This document shows, one piece after another, positions 35,899-43,698 of a stretch of DNA of 64,000 nucleotides. The position numbers and the translations under genes are program-made. The DNA is from Achromobacter kerstersii (lineage in GTDB: Bacteria > Pseudomonadota > Gammaproteobacteria > Burkholderiales > Burkholderiaceae_B): assembly GCF_902859595.1 (NCBI RefSeq), contig NZ_CADIJQ010000009.1:228269-292268 (forward strand), in the 5' to 3' direction. Within the stretch, counting starts at the first letter, position 1. Each line of letters starts with the position of its first letter. Below the pieces are notes generated by a model. The model ran no database searches and had not been told where the DNA came from. It worked only from the letters and a program-made list of their open reading frames with translations.

Positions 35899-36621
35899 CT
35901 AAGAGGTGGGGCTCGAGGCAGAAGTGATTTCGACCTCGACTTTGCGGGTATTCAGATTCCACGGCTTGCAGTGATATGCCTTGCGTTTCGATTTGAGCCG
36001 CTTCTGACGGACCAAGTACACGTGGATAAGGCCGGTGCCCAGGACGCCCATGGCTTTGGGTTCAGACACGGTCGCACGGGCCGTAAGGCCATTGTTCGCC
36101 AGCACCCTATCCAGCTTTCCCTGCAACAGACGCGCCGTGGCGTCGTTGACCAATAGCGGGGACTTAAACTTCAGTCCCTCAATCCCGGCAGCCCTTGCCA
36201 TTCGAATCAGATTGTCGAGTTCTTCGAACGCCCCTTTCCACAATGTGGCTGGTTTGTCTGCCTTGAGGAGATTCATATGCACCGTCCACCTGGCAGTCCC
36301 GATATTGCTTACGAGGAGGATTCGCCCGTGATAGTTGAACAGAACTCGTCCAATGGCGAGCACTGTCAAGCTCAAGCCAGCGCCCACCCAAGGATCCAGA
36401 TGTAGAGGTATGGCCACCACGAACGCGAACAATGCTACCCACCAAACTCGTGCCCGCGATCGGCTCACCGTCACAAAGCATCGACGGCCCCAACATGTCC
36501 TGGATATCGGTCCTAACGCGAATTGCATAGGGACGGCGAGGAAGACATGCACAAGCCAGCCAAGAATTGCAGCGGCGGTGTATCCGATGAAACGAAGCAG
36601 GGTCAGGAGTGATTTGCGCAT
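35899..36621 (-). CDS. Hypothetical membrane protein with cytoplasmic domain
   Basis: 240 residues. The first third has three hydrophobic segments (FIGYTAAAILGWLVHVFLAV, VWWVALFAFVVAIPL and VGAGLSLTVLAIGRVLF), and the remaining 140 residues form a soluble alpha/beta region with LDNLIRMARAAGIEGLKF and a basic C-terminus. The family is not recognised. A KorB operator lies 72 bases upstream, so it is probably part of the KorB regulon. Confidence 0.65.
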   Translation of the reverse strand: MRKSLLTLLRFIGYTAAAILGWLVHVFLAVPMQFALGPISRTCWGRRCFVTVSRSRARVWWVALFAFVVAIPLHLDPWVGAGLSLTVLAIGRVLFNYHGRILLVSNIGTARWTVHMNLLKADKPATLWKGAFEELDNLIRMARAAGIEGLKFKSPLLVNDATARLLQGKLDRVLANNGLTARATVSEPKAMGVLGTGLIHVYLVRQKRLKSKRKAYHCKPWNLNTRKVEVEITSASSPTS

Positions 36622-36670
36622 GTAGATATCGATGAACTCAGATATCTCATGATATGTCTAGACGAAACTT

Positions 36671-36691
36671 AACCGCGCAACATGCGCGGTT
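36671..36691. terminator. Perfect hairpin next to KorB operator 6
   Basis: AACCGCGC (36671-36678) and GCGCGGTT (36684-36691) with a five-base loop, ending two bases before the operator. The T run after it is short (GTTT on the plus strand), so it may be a weak terminator for either strand. Confidence 0.45.
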
Positions 36692-36692
36692 G

Positions 36693-36705
36693 TTTAGCAG
36701 CTAAA
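36693..36705. promoter_or_regulatory. KorB-type (OB-like) operator 6
   Basis: TTTAGCAGCTAAA, OB with an A at the centre, upstream of the leftward membrane protein gene. Confidence 0.8.
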
Positions 36706-36786
36706 CGTCGCTCTGAAAAAACGATTCGCCCAGCAGTGGGGCGCTTTCCGGCAGTTTCCAGCCAATGATCTGGCCCTGCGTGCGAC

Positions 36787-37098
36787 CTACCGTGGGGCCA
36801 TTCCCTTGCGCAGTTTATTTGGGGCTTCTAGCAATTCGCGAATCATCTGTTCCTGCTCGGCCACGCATGGCTCGGCCAGCAAGGTGTCCCACCACTCGTC
36901 GTACACAGGCGCCAGCACACCGGCAGGACGCTTGAATTCGCTGGACAGCTGCTTGGTGCGCAGGATGAAGGATCTGTAGCGCTTGACCTCTAGCAGCAGA
37001 GCGAGGACGTCCGCGTCATGGATCTTGCCGTCCGGGCCGCGATGACGATCCTGAATGGCACGAAGCTGGGCAAGCGGAAGGGGAGGTCTGAACGGCAT
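36787..37098 (-). CDS. Hypothetical protein with a LexA box at its promoter
   Basis: 103 residues from ATG 37098. The protein is helical and charged (DADVLALLLEVKRYRSFILRTKQLSSEFKRP), with tryptophans in DEWWDTLLA and no membrane segment. I do not recognise the family. A consensus LexA box ends 9 bases before the start codon, so the gene is almost certainly damage-inducible. The next leftward-reading gene to the right encodes a SRAP protein, another SOS-linked function. Confidence 0.65.
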   Translation of the reverse strand: MPFRPPLPLAQLRAIQDRHRGPDGKIHDADVLALLLEVKRYRSFILRTKQLSSEFKRPAGVLAPVYDEWWDTLLAEPCVAEQEQMIRELLEAPNKLRKGMAPR

Positions 37099-37106
37099 GA
37101 TAAAAA

Positions 37107-37126
37107 TACTGTATGGACATACAGTA
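37107..37126. promoter_or_regulatory. LexA (SOS) box
   Basis: TACTGTATGGACATACAGTA is a perfect palindrome containing CTG-N10-CAG (37109-37124). It overlaps the promoter of the leftward gene and lies 64 bases before a small rightward frame, so it could control both. Confidence 0.88.
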
Positions 37127-37189
37127 TAAACAAGCCTAGAATCCGCGCCATACCACCCCGATTTATGGGGCCGAAATAGGGGCAGCAAG

Positions 37190-37387
37190 GTGATTGATCC
37201 CGAAGAGTGGCGCCGCATGGATGACTACTACTGGGCCGGGCCGGCAGGCTGGACGATCTGTCGCGTATGGGTAGATGGCCGGTATCAGCACGAGCTGTGG
37301 CATACCCGTGGAGAAGCAGGGCGGCTTATCGGCATGCGAGCTTCATTCGAAGCCGCGATTGCGCTTTTCGACCATCAGACTGGTTGA
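37190..37387 (+). CDS. Small hypothetical protein
   Basis: 65 residues from GTG 37190. The product is rich in tryptophan and tyrosine near the N-terminus (EEWRRMDDYYWAGPAGWTICRVW), with a short helix at the end (SFEAAIALFDH). It lies downstream of the LexA box on the other side and converges on the SRAP gene. The family is unknown, but the codon pattern and composition look real. Confidence 0.5.
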   Translation: MIDPEEWRRMDDYYWAGPAGWTICRVWVDGRYQHELWHTRGEAGRLIGMRASFEAAIALFDHQTG

Positions 37388-37397
37388 TAGCGCGCAT

Positions 37398-38075
37398 TCA
37401 GATGGGGTCTACGGGGTCAATAGCGTCGGGCAGTTGATACTTCGAGTTGCCAACCTCCCGTCGTACCGGATGCCAGCTAAACGCATCCTCGGGCAATCCG
37501 GAGTGCAGCAGTTCAAGCGCGTGCTGCGTGGGGAAGTCGGGGTCGATCCAATGGATGGCCAGCTCGGGCGGCAGCGCCACTGGGCGTCGATCATGGACAT
37601 CAATCATGCCGCCCAGCGCATCGTTGGTCACGATGGCGAAACCGTGGGCTTCATCCTTTTCATCACCAGGCCGCCAGCCGGTGAGTCCCGCAAAAAATAG
37701 TGGTCCATCCCCATGAATGTAGTAGGGCCGCTTGGGAGCTTTCGTTCCTGTCCCGAGGGCTTTCCACTCGTACCACCCATCTGCCGGCACAAGGATGCGG
37801 CCGTGAGCTACGAGCATCTTCCACGGCCAGCCGCCAGCCAGGACCTTGTCCAGGCGTGCGCAATTCATCTTGTACTTCGAGCCTTGGGGTCGATACGTCC
37901 AGAACTGGCGGTCCAGCTCGTCAGCACCGGTCAGGCGATGCAACGTGAGCGGGCGAGTGCCCGGGGGTATGTTGAATCGCGGCCCCGCTGGGTCCGCGAA
38001 GATCTTACCCAGGTTGGTAAAGATTCGCTCAACGTAGTCCAACGGGCCAGATTTCTGAACGATTCGACCGCACAT
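37398..38075 (-). CDS. SRAP domain protein (HMCES/YedK), abasic-site DNA-protein crosslinking
   Basis: 225 residues. The catalytic cysteine is residue 2 (MCGRI), followed by RFNIPPGTRPL with the conserved asparagine, LVPADGWYEW with the glutamate, and the histidine motif IDVHDRRPVAL, where most relatives have HxRMP. SRAP proteins bind abasic sites in single-stranded DNA through a thiazolidine link and protect them from cleavage. On mobile elements they may protect the incoming single strand. It is at the end of the SOS-linked pair described above. Confidence 0.93.
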   Translation of the reverse strand: MCGRIVQKSGPLDYVERIFTNLGKIFADPAGPRFNIPPGTRPLTLHRLTGADELDRQFWTYRPQGSKYKMNCARLDKVLAGGWPWKMLVAHGRILVPADGWYEWKALGTGTKAPKRPYYIHGDGPLFFAGLTGWRPGDEKDEAHGFAIVTNDALGGMIDVHDRRPVALPPELAIHWIDPDFPTQHALELLHSGLPEDAFSWHPVRREVGNSKYQLPDAIDPVDPI

Positions 38076-38177
38076 TGATCACCTCTCCCCCTATGCAGAT
38101 GTCAGGCCAGTATAGGCGCGTGAATGCAGTGTCAGGAGTGTCGGGCGTTGAAGGACGGAACATCTATCTAAAGCGAA

Positions 38178-39194
38178 TCACTTGGCTAAGAGCGGCGTAT
38201 GTGGGAAAGAGTTGACTGTCTCTCTCCATGTATTCGCTCGCTTTGGAGTCGACCTTTGACCATTGTTGAACGAAAAGAAAAATGGATTAGCACTGACAGC
38301 GAAGCGCCGGATTCCCGACACGTTCTCTAGCGGCTTAGTGGAGATCATATCAATCACTGCTGTCGCAATTTTCAGCAAGAGCCGCATTAATTCCTTGAAG
38401 TCTGCTTCCGACACAATATTGAACTGGTGCCCGCCCAAATGATGCGGAATGAAGAAATAATTATCCGAGGCGTTGTCTATCCCTACGTGATCGAAGATAT
38501 CATAGGTCTGGAGCAAAACTACGTAAATAGTCGTCGCTTCGTCTCCAATACTTGGTTGATCGTTCCTCATCGCCCGCTCAACGTGATTCCAAAGACCATC
38601 GTTAATGGATGCTATTTTAAGTCGAATGGCCGCCTCAAAACTAGGCTCGACAGAATAGCTAGCCTCGGCCGTGCCTTTAGCTCCAGGATATATCTTCCGA
38701 TATAGCAATCGGGGATATGCGACGTAAACCGACGATATGCGATCGTCAGAGTTAAATATCTTTGTTTCGCCAAATTTCCAGGTGGCTATATGCTCGATGA
38801 AGTCTTTCTGATGCGCGTAGAAGCCGTCAAGAGAGTTCTTTGCGCTAGCCATTGACAACTGCAAAGCGGCTTGCTGCATCTGTGACGCTGTTTGCGTCGT
38901 GCGGTGGATCGCAGCGACTATGGCGGAAAACGGTATCGAAAGCGACAGGAAAGCTAGCGGAAGTTTGCTGATTTCGATGAATTTCGCATAGCCGTTCGGG
39001 CTCCAGTCAAATTCATATCCCTGCCATGAAAAGCATCCAAAAAACAAAAACGATGCCACAGGCACCAAAATGCTGATCCAAAAAAGTGGTTGAGCGGACA
39101 GTGCTTTTCCGTCGATTCGATACCATTTTTTATAATGGGCGAAGGTTGCAATTATGCACAGGCCTGCCAGATATACGCCAAGAACTAACATCAT
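38178..39194 (-). CDS. Two-helix membrane protein, possible abortive-infection effector
   Basis: 338 residues from ATG 39194. Three hydrophobic segments occur: VLGVYLAGLCIIATF at the N-terminus, FWISILVPVASFLFFGCF near residue 45 and LPLAFLSLSIPFSAIVAAI near 85. A helical stretch (QMQQAALQLSMASAKNSLDGFYAHQ) and a soluble region of 200 residues follow. This order (membrane helices, then a QLxMxxFxxxF-like helix) recalls putative AbiC-type phage abortive-infection proteins, but the match is weak. Base composition is more AT-rich than the backbone, a sign of cargo. It stands alone on the minus strand next to the antirestriction gene. Confidence 0.6.
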   Translation of the reverse strand: MMLVLGVYLAGLCIIATFAHYKKWYRIDGKALSAQPLFWISILVPVASFLFFGCFSWQGYEFDWSPNGYAKFIEISKLPLAFLSLSIPFSAIVAAIHRTTQTASQMQQAALQLSMASAKNSLDGFYAHQKDFIEHIATWKFGETKIFNSDDRISSVYVAYPRLLYRKIYPGAKGTAEASYSVEPSFEAAIRLKIASINDGLWNHVERAMRNDQPSIGDEATTIYVVLLQTYDIFDHVGIDNASDNYFFIPHHLGGHQFNIVSEADFKELMRLLLKIATAVIDMISTKPLENVSGIRRFAVSANPFFFSFNNGQRSTPKRANTWRETVNSFPHTPLLAK

Positions 39195-39352
39195 CTTTTC
39201 CGTTATGTAACGGCATGGAATATAGCGGGTCGGGGAGAATTCTGCATGCACCTGCCGCTGCACCTTCGCGGTGCCGCATCTATTCTCTCGACCTACGTGA
39301 GGTCCGACCTGGTGTCAGGCCTGGGCGCATCTTGGCCCTGCGCGCACCGAAC

Positions 39353-39415
39353 GCAAGGGGCTTTCGCGGCATATAGCCGCTCGCTGTGCTCGCTTTATAT
39401 TCCACGTCCCCTTGC
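39353..39415 (+). promoter_or_regulatory. Conserved stem-loop leader, copy A (before ardB/klcA)
   Basis: GCAAGGGG (39353-39360) pairs with CCCCTTGC (39408-39415). The loop contains CTTTCGCGGC, a small hairpin CGGC-ATATA-GCCG, and TTTATATTCCACGT. A similar segment stands before the orphan methyltransferase gene 6 kb to the right. Two more stems follow before the start codon (CCTGCGG / CCGCAGG and GTCCCG / CGGGAC). Confidence 0.7.
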
Positions 39416-39491
39416 CTGCGGCGCTTGTTCCGCAGGGCGCCAGTGCTCCCGTCCCGCCACCCGGCCGGGACCCACCTCCAAGGAGCACTAC

Positions 39492-39905
39492 ATGACGCAA
39501 GCCACCCTCGCCGAAGCCCGCCGCCTGGTCGCCGATCACGAGCGTCTAGCCTTCCTGCCTAAGCACTTCGGAACGCGGCTGATGCTGCGCGGCGAAATCT
39601 CGGTCTACAACTGGCTCGATCGCTTGGCCCAGGACTACCGCGGCGGATACTGGCACTACTACGAGATTCCCAGCGGCTTCTACATGGCGCCGGCTGGCTA
39701 CGACAAGCTGCGCATCGAGTGGCCCATGAACTGGTGCGACCGAAATATGTCCGCCGATGCCGCCGGCATTGTGGCGACGCTGTACGCGTTGAACGAGCTG
39801 TGCAGCCAGCATCCAATCGATGAACTCATCGAGAAATACCACGCGTTGCGCGACTTCGCCGGCGAGCATCTGGAGGCCAGCGCCATCTTCGCGGCCATCG
39901 ATTGA
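39492..39905 (+). CDS. klcA: Antirestriction protein, ArdB/KlcA family
   Basis: 137 residues from ATG 39492, with AAGGAG nine bases upstream. The family marks are RLAFLPKHFGTRLMLRGE, VYNWLDRLAQDYRGGYWHYYE and FYMAPAG. ArdB/KlcA proteins protect entering DNA from type I restriction by an indirect mechanism, and in IncP plasmids klcA is under KorB/KorC control. It lies among leading-region-type genes and is preceded by a structured leader repeated before the methyltransferase gene. A terminator follows. Confidence 0.94.
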   Translation: MTQATLAEARRLVADHERLAFLPKHFGTRLMLRGEISVYNWLDRLAQDYRGGYWHYYEIPSGFYMAPAGYDKLRIEWPMNWCDRNMSADAAGIVATLYALNELCSQHPIDELIEKYHALRDFAGEHLEASAIFAAID

Positions 39906-39914
39906 AAAATGTAC

Positions 39915-39936
39915 TGCCCGCCTTTGGCGGGCATTT
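39915..39936 (+). terminator. Terminator of the antirestriction gene
   Basis: TGCCCGCC (39915-39922) pairs with GGCGGGCA (39926-39933), with a three-base loop, then TTT. Confidence 0.8.
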
Positions 39937-40304
39937 CCATTTGCTGCGCCGGCGGAGGTGCGCAGTGATGCCCCTACTAAGTGGCGATGACGGGGGAGGG
40001 TAGCGCTTTGAAGGTAGACCGTTGCAAGCCACACGGGGTGGCGGGTCTGCATTCCCGGTCAGGGTGCCACGGCGTTCTCGCGTTCAAGTGCAGCGCGGCG
40101 CCGGCTGCGCCGGCGCCACTTGCGGCCGCTGGCCGTCTTCGACACTTGAGTAACTGTGTGCGATGTCAAGCCTAAAGAATGTTGAGCAGAGCACTATAGG
40201 TGCCCCCGCGCGCCGCAGGGGTAGTACGGGTGCGGTGTCGACCGCCTCTTGTGCCGCCTGCTGCGATGACTGCGCCGCGAATCACAAAAGAAGAGGCCAC
40301 TCGA
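39937..40304. other. Gene-free region with a large hairpin
   Basis: 368 bases. The main feature is a strong hairpin at 40085-40122: GGCGCCGGC and GCCGGCGCC around TGC, with outer CAAGTG / ACTTG pairing. It could mark the left junction of the defence cargo. No gene is supported. Confidence 0.45.
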
Positions 40305-41264
40305 TCACGCGAGGATTTGCAGGTACGGGTTCTTGTCAACGATTGCTGCCCGCGACTTCTTCTTCAAAAACGAAAGGAGATCGTCCCGGCGCTGTAACAG
40401 CATCACGATCTCCTGCAACGAACAGAGGACCATCGTCTTCTGGGCCAGGGCGTTCGCACACTCCTTGACCACAGGTTCGGTGAAGCCTGCGGACGAGATG
40501 AATATGCCCTGTGCGTTTGCTCGGAGGAAGAGGCGACCTAGATGCGGAAAGAACTCTCCAGTGCCAACCGGCGCCTTGAGCCACTTCATCTCTACCAGGT
40601 GGATGGCGCCATCGACTTCAATGACTCCGTCGATCTGTTCGAGCACAACCAATGTGTCAGGGTCCTTTCGCCGGAAGTCCTCACGGACCAAGATTCCGTA
40701 GGCTTGAAACAGGTCATTTAGAACGCCTTCAAGAAGCTTTCCGCGCTCCTGAGGTCTGTCGTCCATGCCGAACAATGCAGAGAGCCGCGTTTCCACCTGC
40801 TCAATCTTGGCGCGCTTCTCCGCCGATGCTGCCTGCTCTGCGCGCTGGCGGGCGAGCGTAACTTCACGCTCGGCATCCCGTTCTTGTTTCATGCGCGTGA
40901 ACGCGTCCTTTGCGTTGACGGCTTCACGCACGCTGGTGACAAGCCCTTTGGCCTTCAACTGATCTTCCGGCCAACAGGTCTCGAAGTTCTCGAACTCCAC
41001 AACGCGCTTGATGATCTCGCGCCGAGGACGCAGCCCGCTATCGCCACGAACGTTGACCTTGGTGAGCACTTTGCGGACGATCTCAAACTTGTTGATCGAG
41101 TGGGGATTCGTCGCCAAGGTACGTTCGACCTCTGATAGATCCTCGTCGGCTACGCCAGCGCCGCGCAGGAATAGCACAACGCCTTTCTTCGCCCGGCTTA
41201 GTCGAGGAACGGTCTCAACCAACAGCTCAAGTAGCTCCGGTGGATAGTGGAATGCGTCGGCCAT
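40305..41264 (-). CDS. Coiled-coil protein with restriction-endonuclease-like (PD-(D/E)XK) domain
   Basis: 319 residues. The N-terminal 110 residues are helical, and residues of about 115-165 form a charged coiled coil (RMKQERDAEREVTLARQRAEQ). The C-terminal domain has the PD-(D/E)XK core: QIDGVIEVDG (D212) and HLVEMKW (E225, K227), then a helix region FLRANAQGIFISSAGFTEP. This is the Mrr-like fold. It is the second gene of a two-gene minus-strand operon with a zinc-ribbon protein gene 16 bases upstream. Likely defence nuclease, with the partner perhaps reading the target; both points are inferred. Confidence 0.75.
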   Translation of the reverse strand: MADAFHYPPELLELLVETVPRLSRAKKGVVLFLRGAGVADEDLSEVERTLATNPHSINKFEIVRKVLTKVNVRGDSGLRPRREIIKRVVEFENFETCWPEDQLKAKGLVTSVREAVNAKDAFTRMKQERDAEREVTLARQRAEQAASAEKRAKIEQVETRLSALFGMDDRPQERGKLLEGVLNDLFQAYGILVREDFRRKDPDTLVVLEQIDGVIEVDGAIHLVEMKWLKAPVGTGEFFPHLGRLFLRANAQGIFISSAGFTEPVVKECANALAQKTMVLCSLQEIVMLLQRRDDLLSFLKKKSRAAIVDKNPYLQILA

Positions 41265-41280
41265 GTAGTTGTACCTACTC

Positions 41281-41763
41281 TCAAGCGCCCCAGATGGCCT
41301 TCTTGGCCGCTTCGCTCAACACGTCAACGACGATGTCGCGCACGCCCTGAGCTACGGTGCCGCCGACCTTGGTCATTGCCTTCTTGAAGCGAAGAGACGC
41401 TACTTGCGTCTTCGGGCTGTCTTTCGTCAACTCAATCAAGTCAGTACGCAACTGCACAAGTTCTGTGTCGGTCAGGCCGCCGCCCACTTCCACCAGTTCG
41501 ACAGCACTTTCGACCTTGCGAGCCGTCCACGGGAACTCGCTTCCGCAGTTGTGACAGTGCGCAGGTGGGATGTATTCACTCAAGGAGAACACCCCTTCGA
41601 CGTAATAGTATCCACGTATCGCAGCACGGCACGACGGGCACTGGGTCATCGTCGGCTCGCCGCACGAGGAGCAGAACTTCTCGCGCAACTCCGGTGATGT
41701 GTCTGCCGAACTGGTGGACACATGCCCGTTCGGGCAGACCTCTGCAACACGGTAGGTACCCAT
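41281..41763 (-). CDS. DUF2321-like zinc-ribbon protein
   Basis: 160 residues from ATG 41763 with GGAGGG upstream; a longer frame to 41847 adds 28 residues with no support. It has three cysteine pairs: CPNGHV with FCSSCGEP, QCPSCRAA, and HCHNCGSEFPWTARK, a multiple zinc-ribbon arrangement as in DUF2321. The C-terminal helix region (VGGTVAQGVRDIVVDVLSEAAKKAIWG) could bind a membrane or partner. It probably works with the nuclease-like protein encoded immediately after it. Confidence 0.72.
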   Translation of the reverse strand: MGTYRVAEVCPNGHVSTSSADTSPELREKFCSSCGEPTMTQCPSCRAAIRGYYYVEGVFSLSEYIPPAHCHNCGSEFPWTARKVESAVELVEVGGGLTDTELVQLRTDLIELTKDSPKTQVASLRFKKAMTKVGGTVAQGVRDIVVDVLSEAAKKAIWGA

Positions 41764-41923
41764 CGTCCCTCCAAGAGCTACGTTGCTCACTGTAACATGC
41801 ATGTTGCAGACGTTCGATTTGGCACAGGCCCACGAAGCAAGAAGCACCTGCCGCAGAATCGCTGCAGATGCCGGCTGCTAAGGGTAGATCGAGGTGGGCT
41901 CTTTAGGTTTGAACCAACGACAA

Positions 41924-42045
41924 ACTGAATCGCCCCGGTTTTCGCGGAGGCTGTTTGGTTAGAGTAAAAACGGCCTCGTCGGCGGTTTTGCCGAGTTGGT
42001 CGTAATAGTTTGCCTCAGCCTCGGCGAAAACCGGGGCGATTCAGT
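41924..42045. mobile_element. MITE-like inverted-repeat element, about 120 bp
   Basis: A 30-base terminal inverted repeat (41924-41953 and 42016-42045, one mismatch) beginning ACTGAATCGCCCCGGTTTTC encloses about 60 bases without a gene. The ends resemble IS3-type termini (TGAANCGCCCCGG). No clear target duplication is seen. It separates the zinc-ribbon gene from the PRTase gene. Confidence 0.8.
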
Positions 42046-42086
42046 TCGTTCGCTACAAAACACAATGCGAATCGCGTTAGTCGTCG

Positions 42087-43382
42087 TCAACGAAACCAAT
42101 CATCCGCGAGCACATCGCGATTAGTGCTGAGTTCGGTTATCGCCTCTCGAACAAAGGCATCGACCTCGGCCTCAGGCAGGATAACCCTCACTAGGTGTGA
42201 GCTCGAAACCTCAACTTCCGCATTAGGGTGCTCCTCTTTGACCCTTGGCCCAGCCAAGAGCTTCGTGGTCCTTTTGTCCAGGGGCGAATAACTCCCCAAG
42301 CTATTCAACGTCTCACGCATCTCGCGAAGCTGAAAGTTAAGCATTTTCTCCATCGTGTCCATTATCCTAGTGCGGTAATCTGTTACCAGAGAGCCAAAAT
42401 TCGGTAGTTGTTTACGCCCCTCTCCTCCTAAGTAATTTTCGGCTTGGTCACACTGATGCATGGCTTGCAGCGCTGTGAAGATGCCCGTCCTAATTGAGGA
42501 GTACATCAGAGTGACAGGCATGTTGTAGTCAGCCTTGCCAATTCCATCATTAGGTTCGAATTGAGCGCTTGAGACCTTGTGATAAAAAGTACCCGCGCCG
42601 TAGCAATTTTTCGCCCATGGAAATGTCTGCTGAACAGCCTTTAGTACCTGCGGATATACAGTACTCCAGACGCCACTCGCACCAGGGCCGCGGTCTTCCG
42701 TAAACATTCGCTTTACATCGATCACGGTACATCGACCCGCCTGGGTGAGATCGTTTATCACTTGTCTGTACTTCGGCGCAATCTTGTTGCCATTGTCATC
42801 TGTAATCAGTATGAAGTAGCATTTATCAAGGCCAACCTTTTTGAAGGCCGCAATAATTTCGCAGATAGCGCGACCGGAGATCACTGTATCCACGAAGATG
42901 AACTTCTCCGTTGGCAGATCGCGATCAAGTGCATCAGCCCATCGTCGCCTGGCAAGCTTTTCAACAAGAGCCTTGTATAAAACTAAGTATTGATCTCGGC
43001 CATCTCTTCTGATGATCGCAGCGAGAACACGGCTCCAGTACTCCCTGATTGCACCGCTGGTCTGAGACTGTTCGCTAGGATCTGCTGAGAATGGCAAGAT
43101 CAACTTGCGCATGAACGGCGAGGTGATCAAGTCAACCTTCCCTGCAAGTCGCTCCTCACGCGTCGGCAACTCGTTCGATTGAAGCATGTAAGCCTGCGTA
43201 GCTGCACGGACAAACGGCACTGCTCCCCGACTAGGTACAACAAGGTTTTTATAGCCTTCGTCATTCAGTACGCGAATGTAGGCTGACAGTTGTCTCGAAG
43301 CTGTCGCATAGTCAATCAGATTTTCAACTGTCAATTCGCGCTGCCAGACTGCAGGTGTCGAATCATCAAAATCACATCTCAT
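42087..43382 (-). CDS. Phosphoribosyltransferase-fold protein, likely defence cargo
   Basis: 431 residues from ATG 43382, with GGGAGA upstream. A type I PRTase pattern is visible: VVPSRGAVPF near residue 50 and a PRPP-loop-like FIFVDTVISGRA at 161-172, where most enzymes have a DD(V/I)xxTG pattern; the second acidic residue is missing. Long insertions and a C-terminal domain of more than 100 residues (FQLREMRETLNSLG and onward) are unlike purine or pyrimidine salvage enzymes. The gene is AT-rich and sits among nuclease genes, so it is probably a defence-linked nucleotide enzyme. No close family is recognised. Confidence 0.65.
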   Translation of the reverse strand: MRCDFDDSTPAVWQRELTVENLIDYATASRQLSAYIRVLNDEGYKNLVVPSRGAVPFVRAATQAYMLQSNELPTREERLAGKVDLITSPFMRKLILPFSADPSEQSQTSGAIREYWSRVLAAIIRRDGRDQYLVLYKALVEKLARRRWADALDRDLPTEKFIFVDTVISGRAICEIIAAFKKVGLDKCYFILITDDNGNKIAPKYRQVINDLTQAGRCTVIDVKRMFTEDRGPGASGVWSTVYPQVLKAVQQTFPWAKNCYGAGTFYHKVSSAQFEPNDGIGKADYNMPVTLMYSSIRTGIFTALQAMHQCDQAENYLGGEGRKQLPNFGSLVTDYRTRIMDTMEKMLNFQLREMRETLNSLGSYSPLDKRTTKLLAGPRVKEEHPNAEVEVSSSHLVRVILPEAEVDAFVREAITELSTNRDVLADDWFR

Positions 43383-43698
43383 AGTTATCTCCCTCGGCGT
43401 TTTTTGCCCTGCATGCAAACTCTTTTTGGATATTGGCGATACTAGCCATCTTCACGCTTTGGTTGTAGGTGAAGTAAGTGTGGTCCAGTGGATTCAATGA
43501 GGCTGTCTGTAGTCAAAGTCCAACTATGTCCATCACGGTCGTAGACATCTGACCCTGGGGGGGCGTAATCGGCCTGAACCCGTCATCTCAAGAGTGACCC
43601 GTGAGGTCCGCTTTTGGCCGAGAGCCGTACTCGTCTATCGGCTGATGACAACCCGGATCCGCCACTGGCCGAGTTAATGTGTTGTTTTACTTGGCCGG
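43383..43698. other. Intergenic region between the PRTase and nuclease-TOPRIM genes
   Basis: 316 bases with the ribosome site of the PRTase gene at the left and a run of eight G (43556-43563). I see no gene or clear repeat; the PRTase promoter must lie here. Confidence 0.35.

Noticed and set aside
37601..37948. Plus-strand frames opposite the SRAP gene
   Set aside because: They are antisense shadows of a clearly conserved protein.
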